Both the position numbers and the translations under genes were made by a program. Below the pieces are notes generated by a model. That model searched no databases. It had not been told where the DNA came from and was given only the letters and a program-made list of their open reading frames with translations. Source: Streptomyces shenzhenensis (lineage in GTDB: Bacteria; Actinomycetota; Actinomycetes; Streptomycetales; Streptomycetaceae). From it: 64,000 nt of DNA. The stretch is from the NCBI RefSeq assembly GCF_021462265.1, contig NZ_JAJONF010000004.1, positions 1 to 64,000 of the forward strand. Reading direction: 5' to 3'. Shown in pieces: positions 44,063-51,347 of this stretch; position 1 is the first letter of the stretch, and each line of letters opens with the position of its first letter.

Positions 44063-44602
44063 ATGGCCGTGGCCGCCACAGAAGACGTCACCGAGAGCAG
44101 ACTGCTGCTGGCCGAGTACGACCGCATCAAGGAGGAGCAGAAGACCCGGATAGGCTTCCGTGACAACCTGCTCTACTTCACGCTCGCCGCGGTCACCGCG
44201 ATCCTGGCGATCACCGTCCAGAGCAGGCAGGCTCAACTGTTGCTCGCCGTCCCCGTGATCTGCCTGGTCCTGGGCTGGACCTACCTGGTCAACGACGAGA
44301 AGATCTCGGCGATCGGCTGCTACATCCGCGAGCAGCTGGGACCGCGGCTGGCCGAACTCAGCGGCGCCCATGGCGCAGTCTTCGGCTGGGAGATCTACCA
44401 CCGCCACGATGCGAGCCGCACCACGCGCAAGCGACTGCAGACCGCTGTGGATCTGTTCACGTACGTGGCCTTGCCGATGATCTGCGTGACTGCTTTCTGG
44501 TGCTCTCCCGCCGTTCAGCCTTTACTCGTGATCGTCTCCTTCGCACAGACATTTGCCCTGGCGGTACTGGGCTGGCAGTTCCTGCGCTATGCGGAGCGGT
44601 AG
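44063..44602 (+). CDS. 2TM/4TM-type small membrane protein (SLATT-like)
   Basis: Predicted 179-aa membrane protein. ATG at 44063; the longer frame upstream overlaps only noise. An N-terminal amphipathic segment LLLAEYDRIKEEQKTRIGFRDN leads to a TM pair (about 34-52 and 56-74), a central soluble segment with EQLGPRLAELSGAHGAVFGWEIYHRHD, and a second hydrophobic pair (about 125-145 and 150-170). Resembles common Streptomyces hypothetical proteins and, in plan, the SLATT-type membrane effectors. Lies 89 bases after the 660-aa gene and probably belongs to the module. Confidence 0.7.
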   Translation: MAVAATEDVTESRLLLAEYDRIKEEQKTRIGFRDNLLYFTLAAVTAILAITVQSRQAQLLLAVPVICLVLGWTYLVNDEKISAIGCYIREQLGPRLAELSGAHGAVFGWEIYHRHDASRTTRKRLQTAVDLFTYVALPMICVTAFWCSPAVQPLLVIVSFAQTFALAVLGWQFLRYAER

Positions 44603-44736
44603 TGCTGCTCTGCGGCCCCGCTGCACGTTCAATTCGCCGTCCCGACTGGCTAGCCGCCTCCGCGGTGCTGGGCTGCCCGCCGTGTAGCTCGGACCGTGCA
44701 CCGGCTGCCGCCAGCTGAGGCGGCGCAACTACGGAC

Positions 44737-44773
44737 GCCGAAAGGCCACACCGCGAACGGTGGACCCTTCGGC
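44737..44773. terminator. Large hairpin GCCGAA...TTCGGC, terminator of the tRNA remnant
   Basis: GCCGAAAGGCCACACCG, loop CGAA, then CGGTGGACCCTTCGGC. Bidirectional; on the - strand it follows the tRNA-Ser 3' remnant as in complete Streptomyces tRNA-Ser loci, and it also lies between the convergent genes. Confidence 0.7.
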
Positions 44774-44792
44774 ATCGTGCCCGGTGAGGCAC

Positions 44793-44840
44793 TGGCGGCG
44801 GATACGAGACCCGAACTCGTGAGGGGGCGCCCCCCAACAC
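44793..44840 (-). other. 3' remnant of a tRNA-Ser gene (attachment-site relic)
   Basis: On the - strand: a class-II variable arm (GTTGGGGGGCGCCCCCTC), T-arm stem ACGAG/CTCGT around loop TTCGGGT, 7-base acceptor strand ATCCGCC, discriminator G, CCA. Everything 5' of the variable arm is absent. Functional tRNA-Ser usually has TTCGAAT; the GG here suggests decay. A partial 3' tRNA end is the usual scar of tRNA-targeted integration. Confidence 0.7.
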
Positions 44841-44843
44841 GCT

Positions 44844-45887
44844 TCAGGCGAACGCAAGCGCGCGGAAGGCGTTGCGGACGTCGGTCAGGGGCTGGCGGTC
44901 GCGGGTGTAGTAGAGCTTGTTGGTCAGCAGTACTGCCCACCGTCCTTGCTGGGGGGAGATCCACATGCCGGTGCCGGTGAAGCCGTAGTGGACCCAGATG
45001 CCGTCGGCGAGGTGCGTGCCAGGGGAGGGGTGCCAGAACAGGCCGCGTACAGGATCCAGGGTGCCGGTCTGGACGCTCAGCGACTGCCTGGTCCAGGCGG
45101 GGCCGAATCCGGCTCGCCCCAGGCCGGTCGAGGCGTCCAGCATGTAGCGCAGGAAGACAGCGAGGTCGTCGAGGGTGGTGAAGGCGCCGGCGATGCCACA
45201 CACTCCACCCAGGAGCCGGGCGGAGAAGTCGTGGGCGACGCCCTTGAGTTGGGTGCCGGTGTCCTGGTCGAGTTCGGTCGGTGCGCACCGCGTGGTGATC
45301 TCGGCGGGCAGGGGTCCGAAGCGGGTGGAGTGCATGCCCAGCGGCTGCCAGGTCCGTTCCGTGGCGAGCTGGTCGAGGCGTCGTCCGGAGAGGTATTCGG
45401 CGAGGTATCCGAGGATGAGGGCGGCTCGGTCGGTGTACTCGACGGCCTCGCCGGGCGGGCGGTACAGGGCCTCGTGGAGGACTCCGTCGCGGATGTCCTG
45501 GGGGTCGGTGCCGTAAAGGTTCTTGAGCTGGGCGCGGAGCGGTGCGCCGGCCGTGTGGGTCAGCAGGTGGCGGGCGGTCACGGCGCCGAGTGGGTGGCCG
45601 TCGACTTCGGACCAGAATCCACCGAGCGGGGTGTCGAGGTCGAGCTTGCCTTCCTCCCACAGGGCTCCGACGGAGGACCACACGGCGAGGATCTTGGTGA
45701 GGCTGGCGGCGTCGAAGACGGTGTCGCGCTGCATCGGCACGTTCGGCTCGTTGGGGTCTAGGACCCCGGTGGCGCCGTGGGCGCGGGTGCCGGTGGCGCC
45801 ACCGACTGCCCATACGGCGCCGGGGTAGACCTTGTCGCGGACGCCTTCGTTCAGGAGGGCTTCGATGCGGTCGGTGCTGTATGTCAT
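44844..45887 (-). CDS. Serine hydrolase (beta-lactamase/class C-like)
   Basis: Predicted 347-aa protein. ATG at 45887 after AGGGAG. No signal peptide. SxxK motif is S62-LTK (DAASLTKILAV), the Tyr motif is VEYTDRA, and the C-terminal HYGFTGTG takes the KTG-like role. Family members are esterases or D-aminopeptidases; a cytosolic location argues against penicillin binding. Lies 110 bases downstream of the GT4 gene in the same direction and could be co-transcribed with the nucleoside-like operon, perhaps as resistance or tailoring enzyme. Confidence 0.82.
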   Translation of the reverse strand: MTYSTDRIEALLNEGVRDKVYPGAVWAVGGATGTRAHGATGVLDPNEPNVPMQRDTVFDAASLTKILAVWSSVGALWEEGKLDLDTPLGGFWSEVDGHPLGAVTARHLLTHTAGAPLRAQLKNLYGTDPQDIRDGVLHEALYRPPGEAVEYTDRAALILGYLAEYLSGRRLDQLATERTWQPLGMHSTRFGPLPAEITTRCAPTELDQDTGTQLKGVAHDFSARLLGGVCGIAGAFTTLDDLAVFLRYMLDASTGLGRAGFGPAWTRQSLSVQTGTLDPVRGLFWHPSPGTHLADGIWVHYGFTGTGMWISPQQGRWAVLLTNKLYYTRDRQPLTDVRNAFRALAFA

Positions 45888-45998
45888 GGTCTCCCTGTTC
45901 GCCGTGGGCAACCCGCCGGATCAGCGTAGTGAGGCGGGCGGCACCATTTGGGCAATGGCGTGTCGGACGTCGGCTGCGGGGCCAGATCGGTGTGTGTC

Positions 45999-47120
45999 TC
46001 AGGCGAGCTGGCAGCCAAGGTCGGCCAGGGCCTGAGCGGTAGTGGTGAGGGGGTAGCGGGCGGCGTTCGCGTAGCCCGCCTGTCGCAGGGCGGGCAACAG
46101 GCCGGGGGCGGTCCGTAGGCGGTCGAGGTCGCGGGCGAGTGCGGCGGAATGGGTGAAGTCGGTGGCCACTCCGGACGTGGCGACGACTTCGTTGAGGCCG
46201 GGCACGGGTTGGTACAGGACAGGCAGACCGCATGCTTGGGCCTCCAGCGCGATGAGGCCCATGGCTTCCAGGGTGGTGGACGGCATGACCAGGACGTCGT
46301 GCTCGGCGAAGGCTTTCCACAGCTGTGGACGGCGGAGCCAGCCGAGGTACCGGGCCCGCACTCCGGTCCGCTGGAGGAGCGGGGCCAAGGCGTGGAACTG
46401 GGCTTTCGGGGCGGCGATGCTCAGCTCGACTCCTGGGATGGGTGCCAGGCCCGTGATCAGGTGCTCTGCACCCTTCTCGGCGGTCAGCCTGCCTGCGTAC
46501 AGCAGCCGTAGGTGGCTGGTGGGGGTGCGGGAGGGCCGGGATGGGGGATCGGTGAGCAGGTGGTCGGGGACGCCCCATGGAATGCGGACGACCTTGCGGC
46601 GGTCGATCTGCGGGGCGAGTTTGAGAAGGCGGTCGGCCATCGCGCCGGTGGGAACCACGATCGCGTCGGCGGCCCTCGCCGTCTCGCGCAGGACTTGGAG
46701 CTGGTCGCGATGGGCCTCGGCGAAGATCAGGTCGGTGCCGTGGACCAAGGCGATCCTGGGGTGCGCCGGCAGAGCCCGGAGCAGGGCGGGCGTGGCGCCG
46801 AAGGTGAGGTGCTGCAGGTGCAGTACCCCGATCTGGGCTGGATCGATTGCGGTCACCAGCGCCCGGCGCAAGGCTGCGACGTAGCGGCTGAAGGCGGCGC
46901 CTTCCAGGCACTTGCCGGCGACCGTCAGCAGGTCGAGCCCGGCGGGGAGGTGGGGTTTGGGGCGGGTGGGGGCCAGCATGAAGGCCCGCGCGGGGATGAG
47001 GGGCTTGTCGCCGGTGTACAGGTCGAGGAAGAGTTCGACGCTGCCGCCGGGGCTTCCGGCTGGGAGGTCGAGGAAGGTGGCGGCCAGCGGTCCCGCGGCC
47101 GGGCGGACGAGGGGGCTCAC
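45999..47120 (-). CDS. Glycosyltransferase family 4 protein
   Basis: Predicted 373-aa GT-B enzyme, GTG start overlapping the upstream deaminase-like gene (GTGA). The C-terminal half has the donor-site features: LRLLYAGRLTAEKGAEHLI, PKAQFHALAPLLQRTGVRARYLGWLRR and VMPSTTLEAMGLIALEAQACGLPVLYQPVPGLNEVV (E-x7-E motif). The N-terminal acceptor half begins SPLVRPAAGPL and is less conserved. Expected to transfer a sugar to the product of the operon; donor unknown. Confidence 0.88.
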   Translation of the reverse strand: MSPLVRPAAGPLAATFLDLPAGSPGGSVELFLDLYTGDKPLIPARAFMLAPTRPKPHLPAGLDLLTVAGKCLEGAAFSRYVAALRRALVTAIDPAQIGVLHLQHLTFGATPALLRALPAHPRIALVHGTDLIFAEAHRDQLQVLRETARAADAIVVPTGAMADRLLKLAPQIDRRKVVRIPWGVPDHLLTDPPSRPSRTPTSHLRLLYAGRLTAEKGAEHLITGLAPIPGVELSIAAPKAQFHALAPLLQRTGVRARYLGWLRRPQLWKAFAEHDVLVMPSTTLEAMGLIALEAQACGLPVLYQPVPGLNEVVATSGVATDFTHSAALARDLDRLRTAPGLLPALRQAGYANAARYPLTTTAQALADLGCQLA

Positions 47121-47653
47121 AGCGCTCCTTGGGGGATCTCTTCGTACAGGCGGGAGATGTCGATGCCGTGCGTGGCGGCGTACTTGGCGCGCTGTTGCTG
47201 GTAGCTGGCCGGGGTGCCGAGGGTGGTGAGGAAGACGAGCTTGCCGAAGGTCATTCCCGGATAGACGCGGGCGGGCTTGGCGGCGCGGATCTCCAAGGTC
47301 CAGTGGATCGCGTGGCCCTGGTGGCCGAGTGGCGCGGAGACGTGGACCCAGATGCCGAGGGCGCCGATGGTGCGGTTGCCGTTGAGAAGTTGGGCATACG
47401 TTTCCGAGCCGGTCCTTTCCAGCGTGACGCCGAGGTAGAGCACGCCGGGCTGCAGGACCAATCCGGAGGCGGGGATGGTCAGTTCGGTGAAGGCGGTGGG
47501 GATGGCGGCGTCCAGGTCGCCGTCGCAGATGCGGATCGTGTCCCCCAGCCGCCAGTCGTAGGCATTTGGGGACAGGCGAGCCGGGTCGTAGGGCGCGATG
47601 GTGATCTCGCCTGCGCTGACGGCGGCGGCAATGGCGGAGCCGGTGAGGATCAC
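47117..47653 (-). CDS. dCTP-deaminase/dUTPase-fold paralogue B (Glu kept, Ser/Arg lost)
   Basis: Predicted 178-aa Dcd-like protein, GTG start overlapping paralogue A. Fold features: SPNAYDWRLGDTI, LVLQPGVLYLGVTLE, ALGIWVHVSAPLGHQGHAIHWTLEIR and YPGMTFGKLVFL. In E. coli Dcd (alignment from memory) Ser111 and Arg115 lie in GRSSLARLG; the aligned segment here is GNRTIGALG, so both are lost, whereas the catalytic Glu138 position (WTLE) is kept. Paralogue A shows the reverse. Classical independent dCTP deamination is doubtful. Confidence 0.82.
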   Translation of the reverse strand: MILTGSAIAAAVSAGEITIAPYDPARLSPNAYDWRLGDTIRICDGDLDAAIPTAFTELTIPASGLVLQPGVLYLGVTLERTGSETYAQLLNGNRTIGALGIWVHVSAPLGHQGHAIHWTLEIRAAKPARVYPGMTFGKLVFLTTLGTPASYQQQRAKYAATHGIDISRLYEEIPQGAL

Positions 47654-48189
47654 GAGGCGCCCGCCTGCACGTGTGCCGCATCCCGCCAGTAGCGGGAAGG
47701 CTGGGGGCCGGCGGCGCCCTGGTACTTGCCTCGGTACAGGTCGACGTCCCCGGTGGAGACGAAGAACATGATCTGCCCGATCTTCATGCCCGCGTACACC
47801 CGCAGAGGGCGGATGGGGGACAGCATCAAAGTCCACTGGCCGTGGAATCCGATGTCACCGATAGGGGCGGTGATCTCGACGAATAACCCCAGCCGTCCGA
47901 CCGAGGAGCGGCCGAAGAGCAGTGGGACGAAGAGGTTCGAGCCGACCTCCTCGACGGTGTGGCCGAGGTACAGCTCGCCGGGCTGGAGGACGTATCCGTC
48001 CGTGTCGATTCGGATCGTGTGCGTGGGGTTGGCGTGGTGGGCATCGATGACCTTGGTGGCGTACGTCAGCAGGGTGGCGCCCAGGCGGACGTTGTAGCTG
48101 TTGGGGTTCGTCTGCTTCGGGTCGAACGGGGTGATGCAAAGGCGTCCGTCGGCTACGGCCGTGTTGATCTCGGGACCGGTGAGGATCAT
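47650..48189 (-). CDS. dCTP-deaminase/dUTPase-fold paralogue A (Ser/Arg kept, Glu lost)
   Basis: Predicted 179-aa Dcd-like protein, ATG overlapping the phosphatase stop. Motifs: NPNSYNVRLGATL, YVLQPGELYLGHTVEEV, GRSSVGRLGLFVEITAPIGD (Arg/Ser/Arg of the deaminase site kept) and GQWTLML, where the catalytic Glu is replaced by Met. That site is more dUTPase-like. TTA at codon 102 makes translation potentially bldA-dependent. Together with paralogue B it could form a composite enzyme. Confidence 0.85.
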   Translation of the reverse strand: MILTGPEINTAVADGRLCITPFDPKQTNPNSYNVRLGATLLTYATKVIDAHHANPTHTIRIDTDGYVLQPGELYLGHTVEEVGSNLFVPLLFGRSSVGRLGLFVEITAPIGDIGFHGQWTLMLSPIRPLRVYAGMKIGQIMFFVSTGDVDLYRGKYQGAAGPQPSRYWRDAAHVQAGAS

Positions 48190-49421
48190 TGGGCGCCCCC
48201 CTGAAGAGCGTCGGCAGAGTCAGCGAACGGGGCCGCCAGGACGCTGCGCACCGCCTGGCCCAGACGCAGTCCGGCTTGATGAGTGCGGCCGCCGAGATAG
48301 GTGTCGGCGATGTAGTCGGTGGTCAGCACGATGCGCGCTGTCAGTGGCAGGGGTGTGGGCGCGACGGCCAAGGGGCCGACGCGTTCGACCAGATGAGCGA
48401 GCAGCTTGGCGTGGTTCTCGGACTGATCGTCGGAGAGGAAGGCATGGACGAGCTGGTTGCCGAAGGGCTCGATGGCGAGCAGGTCGCCGAGGGTGAGGAC
48501 ATCGCCGAGCGGTACGGGGCGCAGAGCGGTCTCGTTGAGGATGACGGCGTCCGCTCCGAGGCCGGTGTGCAGGCGGGTGGCGATCTCGTCCAAGAGGAGG
48601 CGCCGGTCCAACAGGGTATTGAGATATGGCTCGTTCACGATGCCGAGCTGGCTCCCCAGGGTGCTGCCGACGAGGGCGATCTTCTCCTGCAGTACGGCGA
48701 GGTCCTCGGGGATCAGGGACGTGTCGGGGAAGGTGCCTACGCGGACGGCCCAGCCGGCCCCGACCGGCTCGGCGGTGGCGTACCCGACGCCGAGTTCGTG
48801 GCCCTTGACGACGAGGGCGTCACCGACGGGCACGGGGCCGTAGGCGTCGCTGTGGCAGTGCCCGGCGAAGATGACGTCCGCGAACGGGCAGGCGGCGGCC
48901 AGCTTCAGGTCCTCCTCGAAGCCCGAGTGGGACAGCACCATCCAGGCGTCGGTACGGTTGTGGTGCTCCAGCATCACCTCGCGTAGGGCCTGGGCCGGGT
49001 CGGTCACGTGGTGGCCCGTGCGCTGGTTGGCAGGGATCGCGTTGAAGGCTTGCAGGCCGATTACCGCGGTGACGGCAACTCGCCGGCCACCGATGTTCTC
49101 GATGCGCACGCGGTCGAAGAGCGGCCTGCCGCCGCTGTCGGCTGCGTTTGCGCATACGGTCATCGCGTGCAACTGCGGTTCGAAGTAGTGCGGCCAGCCG
49201 TGGTTTCCGGGGGCGAGCAGGTCGTACAGGCCGGTGAGAACCTCGCGCTCGATCTGCCCCTGGCCGAAGCGGTAGAAGCCGGTGCCTTCGAAGAAGTCGC
49301 CGCAGTCCACGACCAGGCTCTCGGCCCTGGCCGCGTGGAGGTAGGCGAGCATCGGAGTGGCCTGGGCGAAGGAGGAGTGGACGTCGGCCGTGGCGGTGAT
49401 TCGCTGGAGCTGCCGGGTCAT
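48186..49421 (-). CDS. Metallophosphatase / 5'-nucleotidase
   Basis: Predicted 411-aa enzyme, ATG overlapping the MurA-like gene stop. The calcineurin-like N-terminal domain has metal motifs ADVHSSF, DCGDFFEG, GNHGWPH, LSHSGFEED and GHCHSD. The C-terminal half (about 260-411) is a 5'-nucleotidase substrate domain with NETALRPVPLGDVLTLGDLLAIEPFGNQL. UshA family but without signal peptide, so it works on intracellular nucleotides or nucleotide-like intermediates. Placed between the enolpyruvyl transferase and deaminase-like genes, it likely removes phosphate from a pathway nucleotide. Confidence 0.88.
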   Translation of the reverse strand: MTRQLQRITATADVHSSFAQATPMLAYLHAARAESLVVDCGDFFEGTGFYRFGQGQIEREVLTGLYDLLAPGNHGWPHYFEPQLHAMTVCANAADSGGRPLFDRVRIENIGGRRVAVTAVIGLQAFNAIPANQRTGHHVTDPAQALREVMLEHHNRTDAWMVLSHSGFEEDLKLAAACPFADVIFAGHCHSDAYGPVPVGDALVVKGHELGVGYATAEPVGAGWAVRVGTFPDTSLIPEDLAVLQEKIALVGSTLGSQLGIVNEPYLNTLLDRRLLLDEIATRLHTGLGADAVILNETALRPVPLGDVLTLGDLLAIEPFGNQLVHAFLSDDQSENHAKLLAHLVERVGPLAVAPTPLPLTARIVLTTDYIADTYLGGRTHQAGLRLGQAVRSVLAAPFADSADALQGGAQ

Positions 49422-50737
49422 GGAGTGACCTCGCAGATGTCGGCGCCCAGGGCGTGCAGTTTGGTGGGCAGGTCGGCGTGGCCGCGCCGGAGCTGTTCGA
49501 GGCCGCCGAGGGTGGTGACGCCGCTCGCTGTGAGGCCGGCGATGAGCAGGGCCGAGCCCGTGCGGATGTCGGTGGCCTCCACGCCGGCGCCGGTCAGCTG
49601 CTGCGGTCCGGTGAGGCGGCATTCGGTGGGCGAGAGCTCGTGGATCTCGGCGCCGAGGCGGGCGAGCTGGGGGAGCAGGTTGCCGTGACGGCCGGGGTTG
49701 ATGGTGTCGGCGAACAGGTGAGTGCCGGGCAGTCCGAGGGCGAGGGCCATCAGCGATGGTTCGAAGTCGGCATCCAATCCGTCGGGGGAGAGGGAGGCGA
49801 TGGCGCGCAGTGATCGCCCGGTCGGTTCGGCGTCGTGGGCCCGGATGATGAGAGCATCGCTCTCGACGTCGGCAGGCACTCCGAGCCAGTTCAAGGCGGA
49901 GACCAGGGGAGCGACGTCGTCGCCGCGCACGCCACAGATGCGTGCCTCCCCACCGGTCGCCGCGACCGCACAGGCCAGGGTCCCGGCTTCGACCTTGTCG
50001 CCGGGCACCGACCAGACGGTGGTCTCCGTCGGGACGGAAGTGGGTGGTGAAAGCGTCAGGACCGACTCACTGACCCGGCACTCCCATCCCGCTACCTGCA
50101 ACGCCTCTACGACGCTGATCACTTCAGGCGAGAGATTGGGATGGCCAAGGCGCAGGGGCCGGCCGGCTACGACCGCGCGCAGGAGGGCAGCGACGCTCGC
50201 CCCACGAGAGCGGAATGGCAGCACCACGGACACGGTTCCGGTCCCACCAGTGGCTGCTTCAACGAGGTAGCCGCGTCCATCGACCGTTATGCGGTCACCG
50301 AAGCGCTCGTAGACGTTGAAGTGCTGCTCCATCCCGCGTTCCCCGATCCGGCAGCCTCCCGGCCAGGGCAGCCGGGCTCGCCCGGACGCGCCGAGCAGGG
50401 CCGGTACGAGGTAGTACGAGGCCCGGATACGGGCGGCGACCTCAGGATCGGGGCCCGGGTGGGGCTTGTCGCTCGGCAGGATCACCGTGGTGTGCGGGTC
50501 GCTGACCGGACGGACCGTGTGCCAGCCGGCCTGTTGGAGCAGGGTGAGCATGGTCTCGACGTCCGTGTTCGACGGGACGTTGCTCAGATGCACCGGGCGG
50601 TGCAGCGCCGCGGCGGCGGCCAGCAGGGGCAGGGCCGCGTTCTTGGAGCCGTCGACGGTGATGGAGCCGGCGAGTGGGCTGCCGGGTCTCACGGCGACCA
50701 CTGCTGCGGCGACGGGGGGAATGCGTACGGCTGTCAA
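49418..50737 (-). CDS. MurA/EPSP-like enolpyruvyl transferase
   Basis: Predicted 439-aa EPT-fold enzyme. The MurA-type site is present: GSKNAALP (S31, K32, N33), RASYYLVPALLGASGRA and PGGCRIGERGM with C129 at the position of the catalytic Cys of MurA. Length matches MurA (about 420-440). It is not in a cell-wall context; neighbours are nucleotide enzymes. Nikkomycin and polyoxin pathways use a MurA-like enzyme on UMP, which this arrangement recalls. First gene of the overlapping operon. An extra MurA is the alternative. Confidence 0.88.
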   Translation of the reverse strand: MTAVRIPPVAAAVVAVRPGSPLAGSITVDGSKNAALPLLAAAAALHRPVHLSNVPSNTDVETMLTLLQQAGWHTVRPVSDPHTTVILPSDKPHPGPDPEVAARIRASYYLVPALLGASGRARLPWPGGCRIGERGMEQHFNVYERFGDRITVDGRGYLVEAATGGTGTVSVVLPFRSRGASVAALLRAVVAGRPLRLGHPNLSPEVISVVEALQVAGWECRVSESVLTLSPPTSVPTETTVWSVPGDKVEAGTLACAVAATGGEARICGVRGDDVAPLVSALNWLGVPADVESDALIIRAHDAEPTGRSLRAIASLSPDGLDADFEPSLMALALGLPGTHLFADTINPGRHGNLLPQLARLGAEIHELSPTECRLTGPQQLTGAGVEATDIRTGSALLIAGLTASGVTTLGGLEQLRRGHADLPTKLHALGADICEVTP

Positions 50738-50740
50738 CGG

Positions 50741-51172
50741 TCAACTCCTCTGCAGGGGCAGGTGTGATGCGGTGGGTAGTGGGCTGCTGACCTTGAACTC
50801 GGCCCAGCAGCGTTTGCCGGGCGGCAGCGGATCGAAGCCGTGGCGATCGGCGAGCGCGGCGACGAGGAACAGCCCCCGTCCGCCTTCCTCGTCCACATCC
50901 GACAAGCCGACCTGTGGGACGGCGGGGTTGGCGTCGTTCACCTCGATCCGCAGTCCCTTGTCGCTCAGGCAGGCGCCGGCCGTGATCGGGCCGCCGTTTG
51001 CGTGCCGGACCGCGTTCGCGATGAGCTCTGCGGCCACCAGCTCTGCCGCGTCCAGGAGTTCGGGGCCGAGGAAGGCGCCGAAAGTCCGTATCCCGTCCGC
51101 GAGCTGCTGGCGTGCGGATGCTGCGGCAGCTGGCGTGCCGGAGACGGGAATCCGGATGTGATGCGCTTCCAT
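50741..51172 (-). CDS. Anti-sigma-type ATP-binding regulatory protein
   Basis: Predicted 143-aa HATPase_c_2 protein. Start ATG at 51172 has AGGAGG at ideal distance; the longer version from 51256 lacks it. Boxes: ELVAAELIANAVRHANGG (N box), IEVNDANPAVP (G1) and EEGGRGLFLVAALADRHG (G2). Such single-domain ATPases pair with an XRE regulator in many Streptomyces loci. Divergent from the XRE gene and just upstream of the MurA-like gene (4-base gap). Confidence 0.88.
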   Translation of the reverse strand: MEAHHIRIPVSGTPAAAASARQQLADGIRTFGAFLGPELLDAAELVAAELIANAVRHANGGPITAGACLSDKGLRIEVNDANPAVPQVGLSDVDEEGGRGLFLVAALADRHGFDPLPPGKRCWAEFKVSSPLPTASHLPLQRS

Positions 51173-51246
51173 GAGCGGCCTCCTGGTCGGTTCGGCCACT
51201 CCACGCAACCGCTCGGGAGGTAAGCGGAACCAGTCGGTGTGCCGGG

Positions 51247-51277
51247 GCTGCATCACTTATGCAGGAGCTGCATCACT
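51247..51277. promoter_or_regulatory. Direct repeat GCTGCATCACT, 20-bp period
   Basis: Two identical 11-mers at 51247-51257 and 51267-51277, two helical turns apart, between the divergent ATPase and XRE genes. Likely binding site of the XRE regulator. Confidence 0.65.
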
Positions 51278-51347
51278 GCCAAATGCCGCTCGGTTACTCT
51301 CGGTTGAGCAGGCAGGATCGGCGACGGCAGAAGGGGCCGTGGCACAG

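Noticed and set aside
44793..44840. A complete tRNA gene
   Set aside because: Only the 3' part (variable arm to CCA) is present and the T-loop is atypical; called a remnant.
49418..50737. Housekeeping murA
   Set aside because: The catalytic Cys is present, but the operon context (5'-nucleotidase, Dcd paralogues, GT4) and island location argue for a dedicated pathway enzyme; a second MurA cannot be excluded.
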